Below, in pieces: positions 34,885 to 43,474 of a DNA stretch of 64,000 bases. How positions within the stretch are numbered: position 1 is the first letter of the stretch; each line of letters starts with the position of its first letter. Source of the stretch: UBA2020 sp964551435. GTDB taxonomy: Bacteria > Pseudomonadota > Alphaproteobacteria > Micavibrionales > UBA2020. The position numbers and the translations under genes were made by a program. A model generated the notes under the pieces. It worked only from the letters and a program-made list of their open reading frames with translations, ran no database searches and was not told the origin of the DNA. Location of the stretch: NCBI GenBank assembly GCA_964551435.1, contig CAZKBS010000009.1:1-64000 (forward strand), in the 5' to 3' direction.

Positions 34885-35667
34885 ATGAAACGCTTGTTTG
34901 CCATTTGTCTGGTGATTTTCTCTGTTGCCGCGGTTTCTCAGGCAGTGGCAAAAAAAGTTGCTGCCGAACCCGCCGTGCCTGCGGCGGCGCAGAATGCGGC
35001 AGGAGATTACGTGGTTCTGATGCATGGTATCGGGCGCAGCCCTGCAGCCATGCGTAAGATGGAAACGGATCTGCGCCGTCGTGGCTATGCGGTTTTGAAC
35101 CTCGGCTATGACTCGCGGAAATATGACCTTGATACGCTTGCGGCGCGCATGCAGCCCGATGTCGAAGCCTTTGCCGCCGATAAAGGCCGCAAGCTGCATT
35201 TCGTCGGGCATTCTATGGGTGCGCTGGTTATTCGTACCTATCTGCAGAAGTACAAGCCGGAAAATCTGGGCCGCGTGGTTGCGCTCGGCAGTCCGAACGG
35301 CGGCAGCGAAGTGGCAGATTTTCTCAATAAAACGGGGATTTTTCAAAAAATATATGGCCCCGCGGGCCAGCAGCTGCGCACGTCCTACGAAATCTATAAA
35401 ACCTTCGGCAAGCCGTTTTATGATATCGGCGTGATTGCGGGTGACCGCACGATTGATCCCATTTCATCCATCATCATTCCCGGCGATGACGATGGCAAGG
35501 TGTCGATTGCCAGCACGCATATTGCCGGTGAAAAAGACCATATTGTGCTGCATGCCAACCATGCCACCATGCCGTCGAATGCGGCGGTGGTGATTGAAAC
35601 CGCGCATTTCCTCAAATACGGGTTTTTCAAGCGGGACGGGGTGAAAAAAGAAAATCATGCTCCTTGA
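34885..35667 (+). CDS. Secreted lipase-like alpha/beta hydrolase
   Basis: A 260-residue exported hydrolase. MKRLFAICLVIFSVAAVSQAVA is a signal peptide. The nucleophile elbow is GHSMGA with Ser110, and the oxyanion region is VLMHGIGRSP. A likely catalytic His sits in HANHATM near the C-terminus; the acid is less clear (perhaps in PGDDDGKVS). It resembles PGAP1-like or lipase-class esterases. The start is ambiguous: ATG 34885 gives a clean signal peptide but sits right after the terminator T run, while TTG 34864 has GGGAGGGG upstream. It overlaps the DUF433 gene by 11 bases. Confidence 0.8.
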   Translation: MKRLFAICLVIFSVAAVSQAVAKKVAAEPAVPAAAQNAAGDYVVLMHGIGRSPAAMRKMETDLRRRGYAVLNLGYDSRKYDLDTLAARMQPDVEAFAADKGRKLHFVGHSMGALVIRTYLQKYKPENLGRVVALGSPNGGSEVADFLNKTGIFQKIYGPAGQQLRTSYEIYKTFGKPFYDIGVIAGDRTIDPISSIIIPGDDDGKVSIASTHIAGEKDHIVLHANHATMPSNAAVVIETAHFLKYGFFKRDGVKKENHAP

Positions 35668-35884
35668 ACAATGGATCAGCCGCGACGATGACGTCATGAG
35701 CGGCCAGACGGTTTTTCGCGGCACGCGCGTACCGGTGGCGGTGCTGTTCGATAATTTGCAGGACGGGATGCGGATGGAGGAAATCCTCGAAGCCTATCCA
35801 TCCATCCCCGCCGATGCGGCGGCGGCGGTGCTGTCCTATGCGCTGCGCGTGATCCTTGAGCAAACGGGTGAACAGCAGCCATGA
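35657..35884 (+). CDS. DUF433 antitoxin
   Basis: A 75-residue small helical protein of the DUF433 family, with the family marks VFRGTRVPVAVLFDNLQDG and ILEAYPSI, a winged-helix-like DNA-binding fold. DUF433 proteins pair with DUF5615 toxins. The start overlaps the lipase end by 11 bases, and its stop overlaps the next ATG by four (ATGA), so the three are probably translated together from one message. Confidence 0.88.
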   Translation: MLLEQWISRDDDVMSGQTVFRGTRVPVAVLFDNLQDGMRMEEILEAYPSIPADAAAAVLSYALRVILEQTGEQQP

Positions 35885-36285
35885 TAAAAATTCTGGTCGA
35901 TGAATGCCTGCCTGTGAAAATGGTCGAATGGCTGCGCGCAGGCGGCTTCGAAGCGCGCAGCGTCGCGCATATGGGCTGGAGCGGCCGCAAGGATGCCGAT
36001 ATTCTGACGCTGGCGGAGCGTGAAGGTTTTTCCGTGCTTCTGACCGCCGATGCCAATATGAAAGACCAGCACCGCTTCGAACACCGTGAGCTCGCCGTGC
36101 TGGCGCTGCCTGCCAACCGCCTGCAAACGGTCGAGGGCATCGTGCCGCAGGTTCGTCACTCGCTTAAAAATCTGGCGCCGGGTACGTTTACGGTGATGGA
36201 TTTTACGGCAGCGACAGATTGGCGCGCAGCGGCGCCTGCGGGTGAAAACCGGCAGGGCGGCGTGACGTATCACCGCTTTAAATAA
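35881..36285 (+). CDS. DUF5615 PIN-like toxin
   Basis: A 134-residue protein of the DUF5615 family, a compact PIN-like nuclease fold predicted to cleave RNA. Acidic residues in the expected places are ILVDECLP (residues 4-11), KDADILTLAEREG and LLTADANMKD. The C-terminal tail after about residue 105 is polar and lacks a domain. It overlaps the DUF433 gene start-to-stop, the normal antitoxin-toxin order. Enzyme activity is inferred from family only. It is convergent with the next gene, 18 bases away. Confidence 0.85.
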   Translation: MIKILVDECLPVKMVEWLRAGGFEARSVAHMGWSGRKDADILTLAEREGFSVLLTADANMKDQHRFEHRELAVLALPANRLQTVEGIVPQVRHSLKNLAPGTFTVMDFTAATDWRAAAPAGENRQGGVTYHRFK

Positions 36286-36303
36286 TCAAACTTCGCGTGA
36301 TTT

Positions 36304-37299
36304 TTAGATGCCGAGCGAACCTTGCTTCGGCTTGTCGGGCGCGTTTTTGGGTGCGGGCTTTTCATCCGGCGTGAACTGCGTGGCGCTGACGACTTTCCAG
36401 TGCATGTCCAGAAATACAACGGGGTTGTTTTCATCCAACTCTCGCCGCGCGCGCTGCGCTTCGTGCCAGTGCAGGGACGGGCGGGCGATCAGATGCACAA
36501 CCTCGCCGCGCAGGGTCTGGCGGAATTTATCGTCTGTATCGGCACGCTGCAGCATCACGATGCGCTGGCCGGGCTTTTTGAAAATGTTGACGGGGGTGCC
36601 GCGCAAAGCCTTGGTGCGGCCTTCGCGGCTGCCTTCGGTCGCGTTAAAACGGATAAGACGCGGGAAATCGGTGATTTCCTGCACGCTGTGAATGGCATCG
36701 GGGCCGTGCGGTTTGTGCTGGCGCGGCGTCGATTGCATGGTCAGGTACATGTTATTCAGCAGGGTTCTGAATTTGTCTTTGCTGTCGATGATGAAATCTT
36801 CGAGCGGCAGGGTCTTTCCCTGATAGTTCACGCGGGTTTTTGCGCGTGCAGCGTCACCGCCCTTGTCGGTGATGGTTTCGATGTAGCTTAGCATATCCTC
36901 GACATTGCGCGCGCCGACGGCCACGTAATCGCGCACCTCGTTGGTGCTGGACTGGCATACCAGCGCGCCCGCGACACCGTTAAAGTTTTCCATCAGGCGG
37001 ACGTTGAGGTTGATAACGATATTCTTGCCTTCGCGTATGGCCTGTTCCAGCGACTTGCGGTGTTTCGCCTGAATGGCGAGTTCTTCGTGCGCGTTGCAAT
37101 CGGTGATGTGGTCTTTGACGTTCTTGGAAAAGAAATGCGCGCTTTTCAGGGCGAGGCTGCCATGTGTCAGAGCTTCGCGGCGGAACCCCATATGGGCATT
37201 GCAATCGGGGTCGGCACAGAGAAGGTCGCTGCCGTGCTCTTCTTTTTTATACTGATGCGCCAGAAGAACCTGTCCGTCCGGCAAGCGTGCTTTTTTCAT
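36304..37299 (-). CDS. Unknown protein with N-terminal zinc-finger-like module
   Basis: A 331-residue protein I do not recognise. Residues 28-68 carry Cys28-x4-Cys33, then His55, His64 and Cys68 in HFFSKNVKDHITDC, a pattern resembling the zinc-binding N-terminus of CoiA-like proteins. The rest has alternating helices and strands and no nuclease motif that I can point to. The C-terminal 25 residues are Pro/Lys-rich. No signal peptide. It is convergent with the toxin gene and stands between the toxin-antitoxin pair and lpd. Confidence 0.65.
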   Translation of the reverse strand: MKKARLPDGQVLLAHQYKKEEHGSDLLCADPDCNAHMGFRREALTHGSLALKSAHFFSKNVKDHITDCNAHEELAIQAKHRKSLEQAIREGKNIVINLNVRLMENFNGVAGALVCQSSTNEVRDYVAVGARNVEDMLSYIETITDKGGDAARAKTRVNYQGKTLPLEDFIIDSKDKFRTLLNNMYLTMQSTPRQHKPHGPDAIHSVQEITDFPRLIRFNATEGSREGRTKALRGTPVNIFKKPGQRIVMLQRADTDDKFRQTLRGEVVHLIARPSLHWHEAQRARRELDENNPVVFLDMHWKVVSATQFTPDEKPAPKNAPDKPKQGSLGI

Positions 37300-37687
37300 G
37301 TCAGATGCCCCCGCAAATGCGCATTTAACATAACAAAAATTCCGGTTTTTGGCAAGGTTTTGTCCCGCCTATGGTGGCCAGATGCCGGAAATAATTGAAA
37401 TATCTCTAAAAAAAGTAAAAGGGCCGGTGTTACGGACCGGCCCTTTCTTCTTGAAGACACCCTCTATCAAGAAACTTCTTCGATAGCAAAGGAGATCGCT
37501 TGAATCGAAGATTCCCGAATATCAAAAAACGCCGATTCTGGTCAAGACACTTTCTCAAAAAAATCAATATTTTCACAATAATAACAGGTGGCGGGCAAGC
37601 AGCGCGGCAGGCCATTTGACTCGAAAACGGACGCTGTTTGGCGTACAGTCGGCACAGAAAAACCGCTCAAAAAACAAAGAGGGAAAC
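37300..37687. other. Intergenic region before lpd with an orphan terminator
   Basis: No protein gene is supported. A strong hairpin lies at 37418-37451 without an obvious transcript to end. The AT-rich stretch to its right should hold the lpd promoter; TTGACT at 37616-37621 is a possible -35, but no -10 at the right spacing follows. The lpd ribosome-binding site GAGGG is about 37680-37684. Confidence 0.45.
37418..37451. terminator. Orphan terminator upstream of lpd
   Basis: AAAGGGCCGGT, a 7-nt loop, then ACCGGCCCTTT and a T-rich tail. Neither neighbour needs it: the unknown gene to the left runs leftward from 37299 and lpd starts at 37688 going right. Confidence 0.75.
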
Positions 37688-39094
37688 ATGTCTTCTGAAA
37701 CTTTCGACGTTGTGGTGATTGGCTCCGGCCCCGGCGGCTATGTCTGCGCGATCCGCGCCGCGCAGCTGGGTCTCAAAACCGCCTGCATCGAAAAAGACAA
37801 CACGCTGGGCGGTACCTGCCTCAACGTCGGCTGCATACCCTCCAAGGCGCTTCTGAGCGTATCCGAGAAATTTGCACACGCAGAGCATGACTTCGCCGGT
37901 CTTGGTATTGATGTGGGCAAGCCGAAGCTTGATCTCAAAAAAATGATGACCCACAAAGACAAGGTGGTTGCCGCCAATACGCAGGGCATCAGCTTCCTGT
38001 TCAAGAAAAACAAGGTCACCCATATCGTGGGCACGGGCAGCATCAGCGCCCCCGGCACGGTCGAAGTTAACGGCAAGGACGGCAAGAAAACTATCGGTGC
38101 CAAAAATATTGTGATTGCGACGGGTTCTGAATCCACGCCGCTGCGCGGGATTGAAGTTGATGAAAAAAATATCGTCACCTCGACCGGCGCGCTGGCGCTC
38201 GATAAGGTGCCGGCCAGCCTTGCCGTGATTGGCGGCGGTGTCATTGGCCTTGAAATGGGCACGGTCTGGCAGCGTCTGGGCGCGAAAGTCACGGTGATCG
38301 AATTCCTCGACCGCGTATTGCCGGGCATGGATGGTGAAGTGTCCAAAGAGATGAAAAAAATCCTCGCCAAACAGGGCATGGAATTCAAGCTGGGCACGAA
38401 AGTCACCGGTGCAGAAACTAAAAAAGGCAAAGTCACCCTGACGCTGGAGCCTGCGAATGGCGGGACGGCGGAAAAGCTGGAAGTCGAAACCGTCCTGCTC
38501 GCGATTGGCCGCCGCCCTTATACGGCGGGCCTCGGTCTTGAAAAAGTCGGCGTCAATGTCGACAACCGCGGCATGGTGCAGATCGACGACCATTTCCAGA
38601 CCAATGTCCCCGGCATTTATGCCATCGGCGACGTGGTGCGCGGCCCCATGCTGGCGCATAAAGCCGAAGACGAAGGTGTGGTGCTGGCCGAAATCATCGC
38701 TGGCCAGTCGGGCCATATCAATTACGACTGTATCCCCGGCGTGGTCTATACGGCCCCCGAAGCGGCCAGCGTCGGCAAAACCGAAGAACAGCTGAAAGAA
38801 GCGGGTATTCCCTACAAAGCGGGCAAGTTCCCCTTCATGGCGAATGGCCGCGCGCGCGCCATGGCGGCGACGGATGGCTTTGTGAAAATCCTCGCCCATG
38901 CGGAAACCGACCGCGTGCTCGGCTGTCACATCGTCGGGCCCGAAGCGGGCACGTTGATTGCCGAAGTTGTCGCGGTGATGGAATTCGGCGGCAGCGCCGA
39001 AGACATTGCGCGCATCTGCCATGCGCACCCGACGCTGAACGAAGTCGTCAAGGAAGCGGCGCTGGCTGTCGATGGCCGCCCGATCCACATCTGA
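37688..39094 (+). CDS. lpd: Dihydrolipoyl dehydrogenase (E3)
   Basis: A 468-residue FAD enzyme that re-oxidises the lipoyl group of 2-oxoacid dehydrogenase complexes. The FAD site IGSGPGGYV is at 11-19; the redox disulfide Cys44/Cys49 lies in GGTCLNVGC; GGGVIGLEMG binds NAD; and catalytic His447 is in HAHPTLNE. ATG 37688 has AGAGGG upstream; the open frame to 37616 is not E3-like. It is the E3 partner of sucAB, but 2.8 kb separate them. Confidence 0.96.
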   Translation: MSSETFDVVVIGSGPGGYVCAIRAAQLGLKTACIEKDNTLGGTCLNVGCIPSKALLSVSEKFAHAEHDFAGLGIDVGKPKLDLKKMMTHKDKVVAANTQGISFLFKKNKVTHIVGTGSISAPGTVEVNGKDGKKTIGAKNIVIATGSESTPLRGIEVDEKNIVTSTGALALDKVPASLAVIGGGVIGLEMGTVWQRLGAKVTVIEFLDRVLPGMDGEVSKEMKKILAKQGMEFKLGTKVTGAETKKGKVTLTLEPANGGTAEKLEVETVLLAIGRRPYTAGLGLEKVGVNVDNRGMVQIDDHFQTNVPGIYAIGDVVRGPMLAHKAEDEGVVLAEIIAGQSGHINYDCIPGVVYTAPEAASVGKTEEQLKEAGIPYKAGKFPFMANGRARAMAATDGFVKILAHAETDRVLGCHIVGPEAGTLIAEVVAVMEFGGSAEDIARICHAHPTLNEVVKEAALAVDGRPIHI

Positions 39095-39681
39095 TGCGCA
39101 CGCGCCTGACAGCGGCGGGTTTGTTTTTGTGCGGGCTGCTGGCCTTTGCGCTGCCCGCATTTGCGCAAACCCTGCAGGCACCGGCGCAGCCGGATCTGAA
39201 AGCGCAGGAAGCAAACAGCCTGTTTGACGGGCTTTGTTTGGCCTATCTGGGGCAGGGCAACAAAATGCTCGAACAGGCCTATAGCATTGGCGCGAAGCCG
39301 ATGCCGTCTTTTTTCGCCCAGCAGTTTCTGGGGCAGCACAAGGGCGTGGGGCTTGCCATTCAGGGCCGCGGCAGCCTTTATATGCTCGGCCTGACAGAGC
39401 AGCCGTCCTGCCTGATTGCCTCACCGGAAGCCAATGGCGTCTCCGCGCTGCAAATATTCGGCGCGGGCGCGCGGCGCCTGCTGGTAACGGAAGGTACGGT
39501 CGATGGCCAATATCAGCAGGTATATGCCGTCATTAAACAAGATGCCGTCACGGGGCATCAGAAGAGCATGATTGTGATTGCCACCATTTCGCCGCAAGGT
39601 GCGCCGGGTGTTGTGCTGAACGCGCTGCCCGCGCAAACGGCCGAGGCGATGGGAATTGTGCCGGAGAAATGGCCGGAATAA
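39094..39681 (+). CDS. Secreted protein of unknown function, 195 aa
   Basis: A signal peptide (about 1-24, ending PAFA) leads to a mature protein with no domain I can identify. It contains FDGLCLAYLGQG near the mature N-terminus, two cysteines likely to pair, and a beta-rich middle (RRLLVTEGTVDGQYQQVYAVIKQD). The ATG shares its A with the lpd stop codon (TGATG), so it is co-translated with lpd. It resembles small periplasmic proteins found singly in proteobacteria. A terminator follows. Confidence 0.7.
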   Translation: MRTRLTAAGLFLCGLLAFALPAFAQTLQAPAQPDLKAQEANSLFDGLCLAYLGQGNKMLEQAYSIGAKPMPSFFAQQFLGQHKGVGLAIQGRGSLYMLGLTEQPSCLIASPEANGVSALQIFGAGARRLLVTEGTVDGQYQQVYAVIKQDAVTGHQKSMIVIATISPQGAPGVVLNALPAQTAEAMGIVPEKWPE

Positions 39682-39715
39682 TTTTTGCCCAGTTTCTGCA
39701 TAAAAGCGCACGCAT

Positions 39716-39751
39716 AAAAAAGGCCGGCACATCACATGCCGGCCTTTTTGC
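39716..39751. terminator. Bidirectional terminator
   Basis: AAAAAGGCCGGCA, a 7-nt loop, then TGCCGGCCTTTTTG. It lies between the secreted protein (plus) and the small minus-strand gene. Confidence 0.88.
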
Positions 39752-39766
39752 TTGCGTCACCTGATA

Positions 39767-40009
39767 TCAGGTTTTGAACGTCGCGACGACTTTGGTGCCG
39801 CCAATATTTTGCGGCATACGCTCAAGCGCGGGGGCGCTGTTGTCTGCGAAGACAAAGCGGATCACAGGTTCGCGGCTGTCGATGTCGCGCGCCATGTTGA
39901 CGTCAATCAGGTCGGACGCGAAATCGCGTGCGATGCTTTCGATCTGCTGGGCGACGCGGTTGAAAATGCTATCGAGGTCGCGGTCTGTCCAGCTGTGGGG
40001 GGTAGTCAT
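39767..40009 (-). CDS. Small hypothetical protein, 80 aa
   Basis: An 80-residue soluble protein starting MTTPHSWTDRDLDSIFNRVAQQ. The first half is helical and acidic; the second half is probably beta (VIRFVFADN, KVVATFKT). I do not recognise the family. AAGGTGA precedes ATG 40009 on the minus strand, so the longer frame to 40060 was rejected. It lies upstream of and divergent to hutU with 205 bases between. Confidence 0.6.
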   Translation of the reverse strand: MTTPHSWTDRDLDSIFNRVAQQIESIARDFASDLIDVNMARDIDSREPVIRFVFADNSAPALERMPQNIGGTKVVATFKT

Positions 40010-40214
40010 GGTATCACCTTCTTTATTCAGTCTTTTTCTTGTTTTGGTTCGGCTATCCAAAAATACGGCAGTGCGTGATTAAAAAATTGCGGCGCCGCCG
40101 CATGGCCGAAGCGCGGCACTATCTGCCTGTTTTATGGAACTGTCAACACCCTGTTGTAAAAATTCAGGATGGTGTATGTTTTTGTATCGCATTTTCAAAC
40201 AGTTAAGGTGAGCC

Positions 40215-41924
40215 ATGGCTGCAGAACCCGCCCGTGTCAACAAACGCATCATCAAGGCGCCGCGTGGCGCGGCGCTGAACGCCAAATCATGGCTGACCGA
40301 AGCGCCGCTGCGCATGCTGATGAACAACCTCGACCCCGATGTCGCGGAAAACCCCGACGAGCTGGTTGTGTATGGCGGCATCGGCAAGGCCGCGCGCAAC
40401 TGGGAATGCTTCGACAAAATCGTCGAAACGCTGAAGGGGCTGGAGACCGACGAAACCCTGCTGGTGCAATCGGGCAAGCCTGTTGGTGTTTTCAAAACAC
40501 ACAAAGACGCGCCGCGCGTGCTGCTCGCGAATTCCAATCTGGTGCCGAACTGGGCGGACTGGGCGCATTTCCGCGAACTGGATGCCAAGGGCCTGATGAT
40601 GTACGGGCAGATGACGGCAGGTTCATGGATTTATATCGGCACGCAGGGCATCGTGCAGGGCACATACGAAACCTTCGTCGAGGTTGGGCGGCGCCATTAC
40701 AATGGCGATCTGAAAGGGAAATGGATTTTGACGGGCGGTCTGGGCGGCATGGGCGGCGCGCAGCCGCTGGCCGCGACCATGGCGGGCGCTTCGATGCTTG
40801 CGGTCGAATGCCAGATGAGCCGTATCGAGCGCCGCCTTGCAACGCGCTATCTCGATAAAAAAGCAACCTCGCTGGACGAAGCCGTGGCAATGATTCACGC
40901 CGCGCACGCGCAGGGCAAGGCGGTTTCCGTCGGCCTTCTTGGCAACGCGGCAGAGGTATTCCCCGAACTGGTCAAGCGTGCCAAAGCGGATGCGAAATAT
41001 CGCCCCGATGTTGTGACCGACCAGACTTCGGCGCATGATCCGCTGAACGGCTATTTGCCCGCTGGCTGGACATGGGCGGAGGCGGAACAAAAACGCCGCA
41101 CCACGCCGGACGAGGTTATTCATGCCGCCAAAACATCCATGAAGGCGCATGTGCAGGCGATGCTGGACTTCTACGCCATGGGTATCCCGACCCTCGACTA
41201 CGGCAACAATATCCGCGCGATGGCAGAGGAAGAGGGGCTTGAAAACGCCTTCGCTTTCCCTGGGTTTGTGCCTGCCTATATCCGCCCGCTGTTCTGCCGC
41301 GGCGTGGGGCCTTTCCGCTGGGTCGCGCTGTCGGGCGACCCTGAAGATATTTATAAAACCGATGCGAAGGTCAAAGAGCTGCTGCCGGATAACAAACATT
41401 TGCACAACTGGCTGGATATGGCGAAAGAACGTATCCAGTTTCAGGGCTTGCCTGCGCGCATCTGCTGGGTAGGGCTGGGCGACCGCGCGCGCCTCGGCCT
41501 TGCTTTTAACGAGATGGTAAAAAATGGCGAGTTGAAGGCCCCCGTGGTCATCGGCCGCGACCATCTGGACAGCGGCTCCGTCGCCAGCCCGAACCGCGAA
41601 ACCGAAGGCATGCAGGATGGCAGCGATGCCGTATCCGACTGGCCGCTGCTCAACGCGCTTTTGAATACCGCCTCCGGCGCGACGTGGGTGTCGCTGCATC
41701 ATGGCGGCGGCGTTGGTATGGGTTTTTCCCAGCATAGCGGCATGGTCGTCGTGGCTGACGGCACGGATGATGCGGCCCGCCGCCTTAAAAACGTGCTGAC
41801 CAACGACCCCGGTACCGGCGTGATGCGCCATGCCGATGCAGGATATGATATTGCGATTGATTGCGCGCGTGAAAAAGGCCTGCACCTGCCCATGATTAGC
41901 GGTGCGAAAGGAAACTTAAAATGA
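40215..41924 (+). CDS. hutU: Urocanate hydratase
   Basis: A 569-residue NAD-bound enzyme that turns urocanate into imidazolonepropionate, the second step of histidine breakdown. The family is plain from GGIGKAARNWECF, the NAD-site TGGLGGMGGAQPLAATMAG, and the catalytic-region FCRGVGPFRWVALSGDPEDI. A ribosome-binding site AAGGTGA precedes ATG 40215. Its stop overlaps the hutH start (ATGA), which makes the pair translationally coupled. Confidence 0.97.
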   Translation: MAAEPARVNKRIIKAPRGAALNAKSWLTEAPLRMLMNNLDPDVAENPDELVVYGGIGKAARNWECFDKIVETLKGLETDETLLVQSGKPVGVFKTHKDAPRVLLANSNLVPNWADWAHFRELDAKGLMMYGQMTAGSWIYIGTQGIVQGTYETFVEVGRRHYNGDLKGKWILTGGLGGMGGAQPLAATMAGASMLAVECQMSRIERRLATRYLDKKATSLDEAVAMIHAAHAQGKAVSVGLLGNAAEVFPELVKRAKADAKYRPDVVTDQTSAHDPLNGYLPAGWTWAEAEQKRRTTPDEVIHAAKTSMKAHVQAMLDFYAMGIPTLDYGNNIRAMAEEEGLENAFAFPGFVPAYIRPLFCRGVGPFRWVALSGDPEDIYKTDAKVKELLPDNKHLHNWLDMAKERIQFQGLPARICWVGLGDRARLGLAFNEMVKNGELKAPVVIGRDHLDSGSVASPNRETEGMQDGSDAVSDWPLLNALLNTASGATWVSLHHGGGVGMGFSQHSGMVVVADGTDDAARRLKNVLTNDPGTGVMRHADAGYDIAIDCAREKGLHLPMISGAKGNLK

Positions 41925-43462
41925 AAAAGATTGTGATCCAGCCGGGTGAGCTGAGCCTGCCTATTCTGCGTATGGTGGCCAAGCATCACGTTCCCATCGC
42001 GCTGAGCCCCGCGGCGTATAAAAACATCGACCTGTCGCAGCGTCATATTCAGAATATTATCGATGACGGGCAGACGGTTTACAGTATCAATACAGGTTTC
42101 GGCGCACTGGCCAAGGTGCGCATCGCGCCCGAGGATTTCGAAACTCTGCAGCGCAACCTTATCCTGTCGCATGCGACGGGTGTGGGGCGTTTTCTTGATG
42201 ATGATATCGTGCGGCTTATTCTACTGCTGAAAATCAATGCGCTGGCGCAAGGGTATTCCGGCGTACGCCGCGAGGTGATTGATTTCCTGATAGAGCTTTA
42301 CAACCGCGAGATTTACCCCTGCATTCCCGAAAAGGGCTCGGTCGGCGCATCAGGTGATCTGGCGCCGCTCGCGCATCTGTCGCTGCCGCTGATTGGCGCG
42401 GGGCAGGTGCGTGTGGGCGGTATCCTCAAGGATGCGCGTAACGAAATGAAAAAGCAGGGGTTGAAGCCTTTGCAGCTGGCGCCCAAGGAGGGCCTTGCCT
42501 TGATCAACGGCACGCAGGTTTCGACGGCGCTGGCGCTGCGTGGGCTTTTCCGTGCCGAAGATTGCTTCGCGGGTGCGGTTGTCGCGGGTGCATTGACGGT
42601 CGATGCCGCCAAAGGCTCCACCACTCCATTTGATCCCGACATCCAGCGGGTGCGCCGCCAGAAAGGCCAGATTGACGTCGCCAAAGTCTACGTTAATCTG
42701 CTCAAGGGCAGCGCCATTCGCAAATCGCACGACACCCCCGATGACCCGAAGGTGCAGGATCCTTACTGCATCCGCTGCATGCCGCAGGTGATGGGTGCGT
42801 GTCTGGACCATATCCGCTTCGCCGCCGATGTGTTTTTGAGTGAAGCGAATGGCGTGACAGATAATCCGCTGATTTTCCTTGAAACGGGGGAGGTCAAATC
42901 GGGCGGCAATTTCCATGCGGAGCCTATCGCAATGGCGGCCGACAGTCTCGCCCTCGCTGTTGCCGAAATCGGCAATATGAGCGAGCGCCGCATTGCCATG
43001 CTGATTGACAGCCGCATGAGCGGCCTGCCGCCGTTTCTGGTCCGCGATGCAGGCGTCAATTCAGGCTTTATGATTGCGCATGTGACGGCGGCGGCGCTGG
43101 CCTCCGAAAACAAGCTTTTGGCGCATCCGGCCTGTGTGGACAGTATTCCGACGTCTGCCAATCAGGAAGACCATGTCAGCATGGCCACGCATGGCGCGCG
43201 CCGTTTGAACGACATGGCGACCAATACCGCCAATATCGTGGGCATAGAGCTTCTGGCTGCGGCGCAGGGGATTGATTTTCATCTGCCGCTGCAAACCTCC
43301 AAGCCGCTGCAGGATGTGATGCATATTCTGCGCGCGCAGGTGAGCCATTACAGCGAAGATCATTATTTCGCGCCCGATATCCGCATCGCCACGCGGATTG
43401 TGGAGGCAGGGACGTTCCTGCCCTTCCTCGGCCGTAAAACACTGCCGTCTTTCGCGCTGTAA
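41921..43462 (+). CDS. hutH: Histidine ammonia-lyase
   Basis: A 513-residue lyase that removes ammonia from histidine to form urocanate, the first step of the pathway. The MIO cofactor triad Ala-Ser-Gly is at 143-145 in GSVGASGDLAPLAHLS, as in the Pseudomonas enzyme, and INGTQVSTALALRG follows. It starts within the last four bases of hutU and is followed by hutG after 12 bases, so hutUHG form one operon. Confidence 0.97.
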   Translation: MKKIVIQPGELSLPILRMVAKHHVPIALSPAAYKNIDLSQRHIQNIIDDGQTVYSINTGFGALAKVRIAPEDFETLQRNLILSHATGVGRFLDDDIVRLILLLKINALAQGYSGVRREVIDFLIELYNREIYPCIPEKGSVGASGDLAPLAHLSLPLIGAGQVRVGGILKDARNEMKKQGLKPLQLAPKEGLALINGTQVSTALALRGLFRAEDCFAGAVVAGALTVDAAKGSTTPFDPDIQRVRRQKGQIDVAKVYVNLLKGSAIRKSHDTPDDPKVQDPYCIRCMPQVMGACLDHIRFAADVFLSEANGVTDNPLIFLETGEVKSGGNFHAEPIAMAADSLALAVAEIGNMSERRIAMLIDSRMSGLPPFLVRDAGVNSGFMIAHVTAAALASENKLLAHPACVDSIPTSANQEDHVSMATHGARRLNDMATNTANIVGIELLAAAQGIDFHLPLQTSKPLQDVMHILRAQVSHYSEDHYFAPDIRIATRIVEAGTFLPFLGRKTLPSFAL

Positions 43463-43474
43463 CGGGGGTGTTTC

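Noticed and set aside
37616..37656. TTGACT followed by TACAGT as the lpd promoter
   Set aside because: The spacing is 22 bases, too long for a normal promoter; left as unassigned.
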